Positions 54,960 to 63,825 of a stretch of DNA of 64,000 nt are shown here, piece by piece (the stretch's first letter is position 1; the number at the start of each line of letters is the position of its first letter). Below the pieces are notes generated by a model. It ran no database searches, was not told the DNA's origin, and saw nothing but the letters and a program-made list of their open reading frames with translations. The position numbers and the translations under genes are program-made. Source of the DNA: Rhizorhabdus sp049889055 (GTDB lineage: Bacteria > Pseudomonadota > Alphaproteobacteria > Sphingomonadales > Sphingomonadaceae). The stretch lies in assembly GCF_049889055.1 (NCBI RefSeq), contig NZ_JBLTWO010000006.1, positions 221,393 through 285,392 of the forward strand, in the 5' to 3' direction.

Positions 54960-56231
54960 ATGGACCATTTCGAGCTTAAGGACGGCGTGATGCATGCCGA
55001 GGGCGTGCCGCTGCCGGCGATCGCGGAGGCGGTGGGCACCCCGGTCTATGTCTATTCCTCGGCGACGATAGCACGCCATGTGGCGGTGTTTCGCGAGGCG
55101 CTGGCGCAGGTCGAATCGGGTCCCGACGGCCCGCTGATCGCCTTCGCGGTGAAGGCCAATCCCAACAAGGCGGTGCTGGCGACGCTCGCCGGCCTCGGCC
55201 TGGGCGCCGACGTGGTGTCGGGTGGCGAGCTGCTGCGCGCCCGCGCAGCCGGCATCCCCGCCGAGAAGATCGTCTTCTCCGGCGTCGGCAAGACCGCCGA
55301 CGAGATGCGTCTCGCTTTGTCCGAGGGCATTTTCCAGTTCAACATCGAGTCCGAACCCGAAGCCGAGATGCTGTCGGAGGTCTCCTCCGCCATGGGCGTC
55401 GAGGCGCCGATCGCCTTCCGGATCAACCCCGATGTCGTCGCCGGCACCCATGCCAAGATCTCGACCGGCGGCTCGGAGGACAAATTCGGCGTCGCCTATG
55501 ACCGCGCGCTTGCCGCCTATGCCCGCGCGGCCGAGCTGCCCGGCCTGTCGGTGCGGGGCGTGGCGGTCCATATCGGCAGCCAGCTGACCGACCTCGCCCC
55601 GTCGCGCGCCGCCTTCGAGAAGATCGGCGCACTGATCGCGGACCTCCGCGCCGCCGGCCATGCGATCGTCACCGCCGACCTCGGCGGCGGACTCGGCGTG
55701 CCCTATGACCCCGCCAAGCCGGTGCCGCCGCTCCCCGCCGCTTATGGCGCGATGGTGCGCGAAGTGACGGCCGGCTGGGACGTGCGCCTGCTGTTCGAGC
55801 CGGGCCGCGTGATCGTCGGCAACGCCGGCGTGCTGCTCACGCGGGTGATCCGGGTGAAGCAGGGCGTGACCGATCCTTTCGTGATCGTCGACGCCGCAAT
55901 GAACGATCTGATGCGGCCGAGCCTCTACGACGCCTGGCACGATATCCGCAGCGTTACGCCGAACGGTGCCGACATGACGGCGAACATCGTCGGTCCCATC
56001 TGTGAAAGCGGGGATACTTTCGCCAAGAAGCGCGTCATGGATGCGGTCGAGCCGGGCGATCTGGTGAGCTTCATGACGGCAGGCGCCTATGGCGCGACCA
56101 TGGGCAACACCTATAACAGCCGCGCGTTGACCCCGGAGGTGCTGGTTCGGGGCGACGACTGGGCGGTGGTGCGCGAGCGCCAGCCGATCGAGGCGCTGAT
56201 CGCCGCCGACCAGCTTCCGCCGTGGATGTGA
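54960..56231 (+). CDS. lysA: Diaminopimelate decarboxylase
   Basis: PLP enzyme producing lysine, 423 aa. PLP lysine in FAVKANPNKAVLATL, HIGSQLTDL, GGGLGVPYD and the substrate-binding ICESGDTFAKKR near the C-terminus. ATG 54960 with GGGGACGAG upstream; the frame extends to 54894 but without conservation. Confidence 0.96.
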   Translation: MDHFELKDGVMHAEGVPLPAIAEAVGTPVYVYSSATIARHVAVFREALAQVESGPDGPLIAFAVKANPNKAVLATLAGLGLGADVVSGGELLRARAAGIPAEKIVFSGVGKTADEMRLALSEGIFQFNIESEPEAEMLSEVSSAMGVEAPIAFRINPDVVAGTHAKISTGGSEDKFGVAYDRALAAYARAAELPGLSVRGVAVHIGSQLTDLAPSRAAFEKIGALIADLRAAGHAIVTADLGGGLGVPYDPAKPVPPLPAAYGAMVREVTAGWDVRLLFEPGRVIVGNAGVLLTRVIRVKQGVTDPFVIVDAAMNDLMRPSLYDAWHDIRSVTPNGADMTANIVGPICESGDTFAKKRVMDAVEPGDLVSFMTAGAYGATMGNTYNSRALTPEVLVRGDDWAVVRERQPIEALIAADQLPPWM

Positions 56232-56241
56232 GGGAGAGACG

Positions 56242-57111
56242 ATGAAACCCGTTCGCAAGGCGATCTTCCCGGTCGCGGGCTTCGGCACCCGCTTCCTGCC
56301 GGCCACCAAGGCCGTGCCCAAGGAGATGCTGCCGGTGGTCGACCGTCCGCTGATCCAATATGCGGTCGACGAGGCCCGCGCCGCCGGGATCGAGCAGATG
56401 ATCTTCGTCACCGGTCGCAACAAATATGCGATCGAGGACTATTTCGATTCCGCCTATGAGATCGAGAGCGATCTGGCGGCCAAGAACAAGACCGAGTTTC
56501 TCGACCGGCTCGAAGCCACGCGGCTGACGCCCGGCCACGCCGCCTTCATCCGCCAGCAGCAGATGCTGGGCCTCGGCCATGCGGTCGCCTGCGCACGCGA
56601 TCTGGTCGGCGACGAGCCGTTCGCCGTGCTGCTGCCGGACGAGCTGCTGTGGAACCCGGCTTCACCCTGCCTTCAGCAGATGGTCGAGACCTATGAAGCC
56701 AAGGGCGGCAATGTCGTTGCGGTGCTCGAAGTGCCCGAGGAGCATACCCACCGCTATGGCATCGTCGATCCGGGCATGAGCGAAGGCGCGGTGACCGAGG
56801 TCCGGCGGATGGTCGAAAAGCCAGCCGCCGGGACCGCGCCGTCGCGTCTTGCGATCGTCGGCCGTTATATCCTCCAGCCCGAAATCTTCGCGCTGCTCGA
56901 CAAGGGCGAGCGTGGGGCCGGCGGGGAGATCCAGCTGACCGATGCCATGGCCAAGCTTATCGGAACGCAGCCCTTCCACGCGCTGACCTTCGACGGCGAG
57001 CGCCACGACTGCGGCGACAATGCCGGTTTCATCCAGGCCAATATCGCGCTGGCGCTCGAGCGCCCCGAACTGCGCGAGTCGATCCAGGCCTTCATCAAGA
57101 CGCTGGTCTGA
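56242..57111 (+). CDS. galU: UTP-glucose-1-phosphate uridylyltransferase
   Basis: 289 aa. Nucleotide-binding GFGTRFLPATKAVPKEMLPV at the N-terminus, EEHTHRYGIVDPG, VEKPAAGTAPSRLAIVGRYI and DGERHDCGDNAGFI. Makes UDP-glucose for envelope glycans, so it can feed the glycosyltransferases in this window. GGGAGAG ribosome site; follows lysA closely. Confidence 0.96.
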   Translation: MKPVRKAIFPVAGFGTRFLPATKAVPKEMLPVVDRPLIQYAVDEARAAGIEQMIFVTGRNKYAIEDYFDSAYEIESDLAAKNKTEFLDRLEATRLTPGHAAFIRQQQMLGLGHAVACARDLVGDEPFAVLLPDELLWNPASPCLQQMVETYEAKGGNVVAVLEVPEEHTHRYGIVDPGMSEGAVTEVRRMVEKPAAGTAPSRLAIVGRYILQPEIFALLDKGERGAGGEIQLTDAMAKLIGTQPFHALTFDGERHDCGDNAGFIQANIALALERPELRESIQAFIKTLV

Positions 57112-57142
57112 CGGGGCGCGCGGCGGAATGCCGCAGCCGGGC

Positions 57143-58141
57143 TCAGGCGAACTCTTCGGTAGTGACCGTCGCCTGCATGGCGGGCCCATAACGGCTGCCC
57201 GCCACCGTCCGCTCGTTGATCAGCGCGTCGAGCGCGGCCATCCGTCCGGCGTCGAGCCGCACGTCCACGGTGCGCATATTCTCTTCGAGATGGGCGACGC
57301 TGCTCGTGCCGGGGATCAGCACCAGCGTCGGATCGCGGTGCAGGAGCCACGCCATCGACAATTGCGCCGGAGTGCATCCGATCTGCGTCGCGATATCTGC
57401 GAATTGGCGCAGAAGTTCGAGATTATGGCTGAGATTGGGTTCCTGGAAGCGCGGCATCGTGCCGCGCAGGTCGCCGTCGGCCGGCTGCCAGCCCGGCGCC
57501 ATCGCCCCCGCCAGGAAGCCACGCCCGACTGGCGAGAAGGCGACGAAGGTCGTGCCGAGCGCATGGCAGGCGTCGAGCACCGCGATTTCCGGATTGCGCG
57601 TCCACAGCGAATATTCGGTCTGCAGCGCAGCGATGGGGTGGATGCCATGCGCTCGGCGCAGCTGGTCGGCCGAACATTCCGACAGGCCGATCGACCCGAT
57701 CTTGCCCGCCTCGACCGCCTTCGCCAGCGCCCCCACCGACTCCTCGATCGGGGTCTTGGGATCGGGGCGGTGGAGATAATAGACGTCGATATGGTCGAGG
57801 CCGAGCCGCTGCAGGCTCTTGTCGAGCGTCTCGGCGATCGAGGCCGGCGATCCGTCGACCGCGCGCGGATTGTCCGGCGTGGCGCGGAAGCCGCATTTGG
57901 AGGCGAGGACGAACTCGCTGCGGCGCGCCTTCAGCGTCCGTCCGACGAGCGTCTCATTATGGCCGTTGCCATAGATCGCTGCCGTATCGAGGAAGTCGAC
58001 GCCCAGATCGAGCGCACGGTGGAGCAGACGCTCCGATCCGGCCTCGTCGGGCTGCGGTCCATAGGAAGCGCTCAGGCTCATGCAGCCCAGGCCCATGGGG
58101 TTGACCGAAAAGGGGCCGACTGCGCGCTTCGCCTGCATCAT
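57143..58141 (-). CDS. Aldo/keto reductase
   Basis: 332 aa, AKR fold. Catalytic tetrad: D and Y in LDTAAIYGNGHNE, K in ASKCGF, H in YYLHRPDPKT; C-terminal LIPGTSSVAHLEENM is the NADPH-binding region. AKR13/YhdN-like. The start ATG 58141 (followed by a second ATG) has AAGGA upstream. Substrate unknown. Confidence 0.88.
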   Translation of the reverse strand: MMQAKRAVGPFSVNPMGLGCMSLSASYGPQPDEAGSERLLHRALDLGVDFLDTAAIYGNGHNETLVGRTLKARRSEFVLASKCGFRATPDNPRAVDGSPASIAETLDKSLQRLGLDHIDVYYLHRPDPKTPIEESVGALAKAVEAGKIGSIGLSECSADQLRRAHGIHPIAALQTEYSLWTRNPEIAVLDACHALGTTFVAFSPVGRGFLAGAMAPGWQPADGDLRGTMPRFQEPNLSHNLELLRQFADIATQIGCTPAQLSMAWLLHRDPTLVLIPGTSSVAHLEENMRTVDVRLDAGRMAALDALINERTVAGSRYGPAMQATVTTEEFA

Positions 58142-58225
58142 GATTTCCTTTTGTGCTACACCTGCTCTGCCCTGCCACGGCGGAAGCAGCTTGGCAAAAT
58201 AGGCTGTGCGGGCGACAAGCGGATC

Positions 58226-58999
58226 ATGCACAGCCTGCCGCTTTTCCTGTCATTGCAAGGACGTCCCGTGATCCTGGTCGGCGAGGGCGGGACCGCCGAT
58301 GCCAAGCGACGGCTTATCGAGCGTGCCGGGGCGATCCCGGTCGGCGAAGAGGATCGTGCTGCCCGGATCGCCTTCGTCGCCTGCGAAGAGGCTGCGGAGG
58401 GCGAGGCCGTCGCCGCCCGGCTCAAGGCGCGCGGCCTGCTCGTCAACGTCGTCGACCGGCCGGCTTTGTGCGACTTCACCACACCCGCCATCGTCGACCG
58501 CGATCCGGTGATCGTCGCGATCGGCACCGGCGGCCGCTCGGCCGGGCTGGGCAAGGTGCTGCGCCAGCGGCTCGAGACGCTGCTGCCCGCCGGGGTAGGG
58601 CGGCTTGCCGAAGCGCTCTACGAAGCCCGTGAGGCGATCCGCCGCCGCTGGCCAGCCCCCGACGATCGGCGGCGCGCCATCGACGCCGGGCTGGCCGAAG
58701 GCGGCCCGATCGATCCCTTTCGCGACGGCGCCGCAGCCTCGGTGTCGCACTGGCTGGTGGCCGAAGCCGAGGAGGTCGGTGACCGGCTCGTGCGGATCCG
58801 GCTCCGTTCCGATCATCCCGACGATCTGACGCTGCGCGAGGCGCGGTTGCTGGGGCAGGCCGACCGTATCTTCCACCGCGCCGATATCGCGCCCGCCATC
58901 CTCCACCGCGCCCGCGCCGATGCGGAGCGGCTGGCCTGCGATGCACCGCCACCCGCGCCCGGCCCCGGCCTGTCGCTCGATCTGGAGAGGGTGCGATGA
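58226..58999 (+). CDS. Siroheme synthase N-terminal-like (precorrin-2 dehydrogenase/ferrochelatase)
   Basis: 257 aa. Rossmann domain begins HSLPLFLSLQGRPVILVGEG, with LVNVVDRPALCDFTTPAIVD and a VIVAIGTGGRSAGLGKVLRQ segment matching CysG/Met8. The C-terminal ~90 residues are more divergent. No CysG SAM-methyltransferase domain follows; instead a CorA/ZntB gene is coupled (ATGA at 58996). Likely makes siroheme for sulfite or nitrite reductase. Confidence 0.8.
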   Translation: MHSLPLFLSLQGRPVILVGEGGTADAKRRLIERAGAIPVGEEDRAARIAFVACEEAAEGEAVAARLKARGLLVNVVDRPALCDFTTPAIVDRDPVIVAIGTGGRSAGLGKVLRQRLETLLPAGVGRLAEALYEAREAIRRRWPAPDDRRRAIDAGLAEGGPIDPFRDGAAASVSHWLVAEAEEVGDRLVRIRLRSDHPDDLTLREARLLGQADRIFHRADIAPAILHRARADAERLACDAPPPAPGPGLSLDLERVR

Positions 59000-59907
59000 C
59001 GCCGGGATGGTCGATCGGCAAGGATGTCGCGCCCTTTCGCTGGATCCACATCGACGGCCGCGAGAGCGAGGCGACGGCGGCGCTCGATCGAGCGGACATG
59101 GCGTTGCCCGACACAGTCCGCCAGAATCTGCTGGCGATGGAAACGCGGCCCCGCTGCCAGTCGATGGGCGAGGGAGTTCTCATCAACCTGCGCGGCCTGC
59201 GCCTCCACCCCGATGACGACGGCGATGCGCTCGTCTCGATCCGGATGTGGGCGGAGCGGGGCCGCGTCGTCTCAGTCTGTTTCCGCCAGCTGGCGGGGCT
59301 CGACGAGCTCCGCGAACGGATGGAGCAGGGGGCCTATTGCGATCCCGGCGACCTGATCGCCGCACTGGCGCTCGAAATCAGCCTCCGGCTCGATCCGGTC
59401 GTCGCCGATCTGGGCGACCAGGTCGATGAGTGTGAGCTCTCCCTGTCGGGTGACACGCTCCACCTGCGCCGCCACATAGCTCGCGCGCGCTCGGCGGCGA
59501 TCGGCTATCGCCGCTTCATCGTGCCCCAGCGGCAGGCGCTGGAGGCGATGGCGCAGCTGCCACAGGACTGGCTGGAAGATGACGACCGGGTCCACCTGCG
59601 CGAAGCAGCGGACCGTTTCGCGCGGATGAGCGAGGAGCTCGAGGCGGTACGCGAGCGGTCGGCGCTGTTGCACGAGCAGATCACCGACCTGCGCGCCGAG
59701 AAGATCGATCGCCGCTCGCTGATCGTCGCGATCGTCGCGCTGATCTTCCTGCCGCTGACCTTCGTCACCGGACTGTTCGGCATGAATGTCGACGGCATTC
59801 CCTATGCCCATCATCCCGCCTCCTTCTGGGTGGTGACGGGGTTCAGCCTTTTCGTCGGGCTCGCGGTTGGGCTTGGCTTTGTGGCGGCGCGCTGGTTTCG
59901 GGTTTAG
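58996..59907 (+). CDS. CorA-family divalent-cation (ZntB-like) transporter
   Basis: 303 aa: long cytoplasmic N-terminus, coiled helices (LEAVRERSALLHEQITDLRA), then two C-terminal spans around GLFGMNVDGIPYAHHPAS with the GMN selectivity motif, and SLFVGLAVGLGFVAARW. ZntB-like members export or import Zn/Mg. Start overlaps the stop of the CysG-N-like gene, so coupled. Confidence 0.9.
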   Translation: MTPGWSIGKDVAPFRWIHIDGRESEATAALDRADMALPDTVRQNLLAMETRPRCQSMGEGVLINLRGLRLHPDDDGDALVSIRMWAERGRVVSVCFRQLAGLDELRERMEQGAYCDPGDLIAALALEISLRLDPVVADLGDQVDECELSLSGDTLHLRRHIARARSAAIGYRRFIVPQRQALEAMAQLPQDWLEDDDRVHLREAADRFARMSEELEAVRERSALLHEQITDLRAEKIDRRSLIVAIVALIFLPLTFVTGLFGMNVDGIPYAHHPASFWVVTGFSLFVGLAVGLGFVAARWFRV

Positions 59908-59917
59908 CAGCCGGGGT

Positions 59918-61090
59918 TCAGCGGACGACGGTCAGGCTCTGGAGATAGCCGGCAATGGCGTCGGCCGCCCGCTGCGAACCGCTCTCGCCCCATGCATCGA
60001 AGGTTTCGTCATAGGCCTGGTCCTGCACCGCCCGATAGGATTCGTGCGAGGCGAACGCCTGGTCGACGGCAGCGATGATGTCGGCGTCGGCACCTGCGAC
60101 CGGGCCGAAATGCCAATGCGCGTAATTCTCGTCTTCGCGCCAGTCGACGCCATGCGCATCGAGGAACAGGCAGGGCCTCCGCTCGCGCAGATATTCATAG
60201 ACCTGACTGCTGACGTCGCCGACATAGAGGTCGGCCAGGCTGGTATAGCTCATGTCGATCGAGCGGTCGCTGCCCGGATCGACATGGATGCGCGGATGGC
60301 CGCGATAGCGGTCGAACAGCGGCTGCCACCGCGCGCGCGCGCGCTGCCCGTCGAGCAGTCTGACATGCGGGGCGACGATCAGATTATAGCGATCCTGCGC
60401 GGCAAAGGCAGCCATGAGCTTGGCACCCATGACTTGCCAGGATCCCAGCTCGGAGAAATGAGGGTTGTAGAGAACCACCGGCCGATCATCGCCGGGGAAG
60501 GGTGTCCAGGCCGGATCGCGCGCGGCGTCGGCGGCTTCGAACTTGGGATAGCCGACCACCGCATGCGCGCCTTCCCGGATCAGCCCGTCGCGCAGCATCC
60601 GCCGGCGGTGCTTGGACCCCGCCATCAGAACGAAATCGAACAGACGGATGCGCGGATCGAAGCCGGCGGCGCGATCGCCGGCACCATGGTCAAGATGAAT
60701 GAAGCGCGGATGCCGCACGCCCAGCCGTTTCAGGACGATCGACGTGCGCTCGGGCAGGGCGATGGCATCATAATGCCGCAAGCGGCGGGCAAGGACCATC
60801 AGCGTCAATATCTTCGGCGGAACCGCCGCGCCGGTCAGGCGCCGCGCGCCTTCGAGCAGGGACGACTGCAAGCCTTCATAGCGGATCGAACTTCCGCCCA
60901 GGCGATCGACCAGCCAGCGGGCATAGTCGAGATGGCCTGGGGCCGGCGAGAGGATGGACACCTCCATGTCGCTGCGGCGGCCGAGCAAGGCGGCGGTCGA
61001 CAGGCCGTGCAGCATCTGATGACGCTGGGCGTTGAACAGGAAGCACAGGCGGAAGGGGGTATCGCGCTTCGCCACCATGATCGACGGCAT
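59918..61090 (-). CDS. CDP-glycerol/teichoic-type glycerophosphotransferase-like protein
   Basis: 390 aa. Resembles TagB/TagF-like enzymes: RFIHLDHGAGDRAAGFDPRI with a conserved HG, VVGYPKFEAADAARDP, and near the C-terminus DMSYTSLADLYVGDVSSQVY with RPCLFLDAHGVDWREDENYA. Predicted to transfer phospho-glycerol or a related group; in Gram-negatives such proteins often act on capsules or exopolysaccharides, so the acceptor is inferred. Divergent from terC. Confidence 0.7.
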   Translation of the reverse strand: MPSIMVAKRDTPFRLCFLFNAQRHQMLHGLSTAALLGRRSDMEVSILSPAPGHLDYARWLVDRLGGSSIRYEGLQSSLLEGARRLTGAAVPPKILTLMVLARRLRHYDAIALPERTSIVLKRLGVRHPRFIHLDHGAGDRAAGFDPRIRLFDFVLMAGSKHRRRMLRDGLIREGAHAVVGYPKFEAADAARDPAWTPFPGDDRPVVLYNPHFSELGSWQVMGAKLMAAFAAQDRYNLIVAPHVRLLDGQRARARWQPLFDRYRGHPRIHVDPGSDRSIDMSYTSLADLYVGDVSSQVYEYLRERRPCLFLDAHGVDWREDENYAHWHFGPVAGADADIIAAVDQAFASHESYRAVQDQAYDETFDAWGESGSQRAADAIAGYLQSLTVVR

Positions 61091-61156
61091 CCTGGTCCCT
61101 GTCAGAGAGCTAGCGCGCCCCATGGCGCGCAAGCCCGGCTTATGCAAGCGGACGCC

Positions 61157-61182
61157 GGAACAGTCTCGACAGAAATGGCGTT
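61157..61182 (+). promoter_or_regulatory. EcfG-type (general stress) promoter of terC
   Basis: GGAAC (61157-61161), exactly 17-nt spacer, CGTT (61179-61182), a perfect match to the alphaproteobacterial EcfG consensus. Transcription would begin ~7-8 nt downstream, about 10 nt before the terC ATG. Confidence 0.6.
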
Positions 61183-61199
61183 TCGGCTACTGAGGTCAC

Positions 61200-61850
61200 A
61201 TGCTCGAACTCTGGAACCATATCGTCGCGGATTTCGCGAATATCACCAGCCCGGCGGCCATGTCGGCCTTTTTGCAAGTGCTGATGATCGACGTCATGTT
61301 GGCCGGCGACAATGCGATTGTCGTTGGCGCGCTTGCTGCGGGCCTGCCTGCAGGCCAGCGTCGCAAGGTCATCCTGATCGGTATCGTCGCCGCGCTGGTG
61401 CTCCGCATCATCTTCGCCGTGTCGGTCAGCAGGTTGATGAACATCGTCGGACTGGTGTTCGCCGGCGGCTTGCTGCTGCTGTGGGTCGCCTGGCGCATGT
61501 TCCGCGAAATCCGACATTCGGGCATGCACGCAGGCGACGATCCGACCGAGCATGACGGCATCCCGCAGTCCAAGACCTTCCTCGGCGCCGCCTGGGCGGT
61601 CGCGGTCGCGGACGTGTCGATGAGCCTGGACAATGTGCTCGCGGTCGCCGGCGCTGCACGCGAGCATCCCGGGATATTGGTGATCGGCCTGCTGCTGTCG
61701 GTCGCGTTGATGGGCGTCGCCGCCAACGTCATCGCCAAATATATCGAGCGCTATCGCTGGATCGCCTATGTCGGCCTCATCGTGATCCTCTATGTCGCGG
61801 TGAAGATGATCTGGGAAGGCTGGCACCAGGTCGTCCCGCTTCTGACCTGA
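61200..61850 (+). CDS. TerC-family integral membrane protein
   Basis: 216 aa, ~6-7 spans, YjbE-like. Contains family motifs LMIDVMLAGDNAIVVGALAA and AVAVADVSMSLDNVLAVAGA with the repeated D-N pairs. TerC proteins link to metal (Mn) efflux and stress. The short 5' region with the EcfG promoter leaves little room for a Mn riboswitch. Terminates at 61876-61906. Confidence 0.9.
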   Translation: MLELWNHIVADFANITSPAAMSAFLQVLMIDVMLAGDNAIVVGALAAGLPAGQRRKVILIGIVAALVLRIIFAVSVSRLMNIVGLVFAGGLLLLWVAWRMFREIRHSGMHAGDDPTEHDGIPQSKTFLGAAWAVAVADVSMSLDNVLAVAGAAREHPGILVIGLLLSVALMGVAANVIAKYIERYRWIAYVGLIVILYVAVKMIWEGWHQVVPLLT

Positions 61851-61875
61851 CCAGGCCTTCGGTACCGCATTCTCC

Positions 61876-61906
61876 GCCCTCGCACTCCCGTGCGGGGGCT
61901 TTTTTT
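61876..61906 (+). terminator. Rho-independent terminator after terC
   Basis: 10-position stem GCCCTCGCAC / GTGCGGGGGC (one T-G pairing) with TCCC loop, followed by seven T. Confidence 0.93.
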
Positions 61907-62139
61907 GCGCTTTGCCGTTGCAATAGTTTACGGTTTATTCGTTTTTTTACTTCGTTATGACTTCAGCTATACATGATTGCGGCTTCTTGATACAAAAGTG
62001 TCGGAGTTTTTTACAACTCAAGTGGCGCCAATCTTCGCCAGTTCCTGCATTTGTTACTGGAAATGATACCGGGAATGGAGTATTGGCTGTTCTCGACTGA
62101 TGGGGCTCTGCCTCGCAACCGACGCCGTGGAGTATTGTA

Positions 62140-63204
62140 ATGCGTCCGTTCCTCAAGCTTCCGATGCTCATCGCCGGAGCCCTGGCCATCCTGTCTGCGG
62201 GAGCGGCGCAAGCTGCGCTGGTCGGACAGTCGATCTCGACGGGCATCGCGGCGATGAAGGAATGGAACGTCGTCTCCTTCAACAATTTCCAGTCGTACAA
62301 CCATGTCGACGGCAGGGTCTATGTCGGCGGCAGCTTCACGGCCGGCAGCAACTTCACGATCCAGAACAACAATATCCCCGCCAGCCAATATGGCACGCCG
62401 GCGCTCACCGTTGGCGGCAGCGCGCAGATGGCGGGCAGCGTCAATGCCGGAGGCGGCATCGCCGTCGGCGGGTCGATCAGCGGCAATTTCAACAACAACG
62501 GCAATAATGTCGTGACCTATGGCGGATCGAACAGCGCCTTCGCCAACAACACGACCTTTCAGTCCGGCGGTGCCAATTTCGCCAGCACGATCAACGCACA
62601 GACCAACGACATCAAGGTATCGCTGACCAGCCTCAGCCAGAATCTCGCGACCCTTGCCAACACGGCCGGCGTGACCGTCGGGGGCGACAGCAACAACCAG
62701 ACGATCACAGTCGCCAATAGCGGACTCAACGTCCTCAACTGGTCGGAAGCGATGTTTGAAGGCAATTCGAACCAGCAGCTGCAGATAACGCTACCTACCA
62801 ACGCCACGCTGGTCATAAACGTCGCGGGCACCGACATCGACTTCAACCGCAATTTCAACCGCTTCACCGGTGACAATCGCGTTCTGTTCAACTTCTACGA
62901 GGCAACCACGGTCGATATCGGCCGGCAGTTCAGCGGCTCGATCCTCGGCGTCTTCGCCGACATCACGGGCGGCAACAGCGGCAATATCGATGGCACGGTG
63001 ATCGGCAACAATGTTCGCCAGAATGCCAATGGTGAGATCCACAACAATTATTTCCAAGGCGATCTGTCCAGCCTGTCGAGCAGCAGCAATCCGGTCGTTG
63101 CCCCCGAGCCTTCGACCTGGGCCATGCTCATTCTGGGCTTCGGCCTCGTCGGCGCCGTACTGCGCGGACGCCGCACGCACCCGACGGTCCTGCAGGCAAT
63201 GTAA
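62140..63204 (+). CDS. Choice-of-anchor-A protein with PEPxxWA-CTERM sorting signal
   Basis: 354 aa: signal peptide (MRPFLKLPMLIAGALAILSA..AQA), choice-of-anchor-A domain (WNVVSFNNFQSYNHVDGRVY, then GRQFSGSILGVFADITGG and DGTVIGNNV), Asn/Gly/Ser-rich body, and a C-terminal EPSTWAMLILGFGLVGAVLR + basic tail (RGRRTH). This is the proteobacterial PEP-CTERM sorting signal, so the protein is exported and processed by an exosortase or similar; none is in this window. The upstream 233 bp is AT-rich. GGAG ribosome site. Confidence 0.9.
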   Translation: MRPFLKLPMLIAGALAILSAGAAQAALVGQSISTGIAAMKEWNVVSFNNFQSYNHVDGRVYVGGSFTAGSNFTIQNNNIPASQYGTPALTVGGSAQMAGSVNAGGGIAVGGSISGNFNNNGNNVVTYGGSNSAFANNTTFQSGGANFASTINAQTNDIKVSLTSLSQNLATLANTAGVTVGGDSNNQTITVANSGLNVLNWSEAMFEGNSNQQLQITLPTNATLVINVAGTDIDFNRNFNRFTGDNRVLFNFYEATTVDIGRQFSGSILGVFADITGGNSGNIDGTVIGNNVRQNANGEIHNNYFQGDLSSLSSSSNPVVAPEPSTWAMLILGFGLVGAVLRGRRTHPTVLQAM

Positions 63205-63233
63205 GGCCGTTTCATCTTCGAGACCATCAAAGG

Positions 63234-63258
63234 CCCACCCTCAGGTGGGTCTTTTCTT
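63234..63258 (+). terminator. Rho-independent terminator after the PEP-CTERM gene
   Basis: CCCACC-CTCA-GGTGGG stem-loop (63234-63249) followed by TCTTTTCTT. Confidence 0.85.
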
Positions 63259-63345
63259 AAGTGGAATCCGCAGGATAACAGGAATTGTCCTGAATTGATT
63301 TAAGCCACTCACGAGCCGAGCATCGGGACCGGAGGGTGTTCCGTC

Positions 63346-63819
63346 ATGTCTCAGCGGCTTCATGCGGCCATCCAAGCTTTGGTCGAAACTGTCATGGACA
63401 GTGTCGCAGGCTATGAGCACATCGCCTCGCACACATATGGCTTCGGCTGGTACAACTACTGCGAAATGCACGCACTCGAGCGGCAGCGGCTCGCCATCGC
63501 GCTGCGGCGGGCGGGCGAGGCCTATGGCGGCCATACCGAACAGCACGGCACGCTGCTCGGTACCGCGCACCGGCTGTTCCTCGATCTGAAGTCGGCACTG
63601 CTCGATGGCGAGCAAGCCGCAGTGGACGAACTGCTCCGTGGGGAGAAATTTCTTGCCGGGCAGATCAGCAGGGTGCACCGCGATGCGGGTGAGCGGCCAG
63701 CCGACGTCGAGGTCGCCCTTGCCACCCTTTACCGCAATGTGCACTCGTCGATCGGCGAACTCACGGCCTTGCGCAAGCACATCGAACAAGGGCAGCACCC
63801 CTCGCCAAGCCGTTTATAG
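63346..63819 (+). CDS. DUF2383 (PA2169-like four-helix bundle) protein
   Basis: 157 aa, all-helical. Contains HALERQRLAIALRRAGEAYG, then HTEQHGTLLGTAHRLFLDLK and ALLDGEQAAVDELLRGEKF, the conserved pattern of the ferritin-like PA2169/DUF2383 group. Function unknown; homologues are often stress-induced. No signal peptide. Confidence 0.8.
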   Translation: MSQRLHAAIQALVETVMDSVAGYEHIASHTYGFGWYNYCEMHALERQRLAIALRRAGEAYGGHTEQHGTLLGTAHRLFLDLKSALLDGEQAAVDELLRGEKFLAGQISRVHRDAGERPADVEVALATLYRNVHSSIGELTALRKHIEQGQHPSPSRL

Positions 63820-63825
63820 CATCTC

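Noticed and set aside
61091..61199. Manganese (yybP-ykoY) riboswitch upstream of terC
   Set aside because: The conserved loops were not found, and the EcfG promoter leaves only ~10-18 nt of leader.
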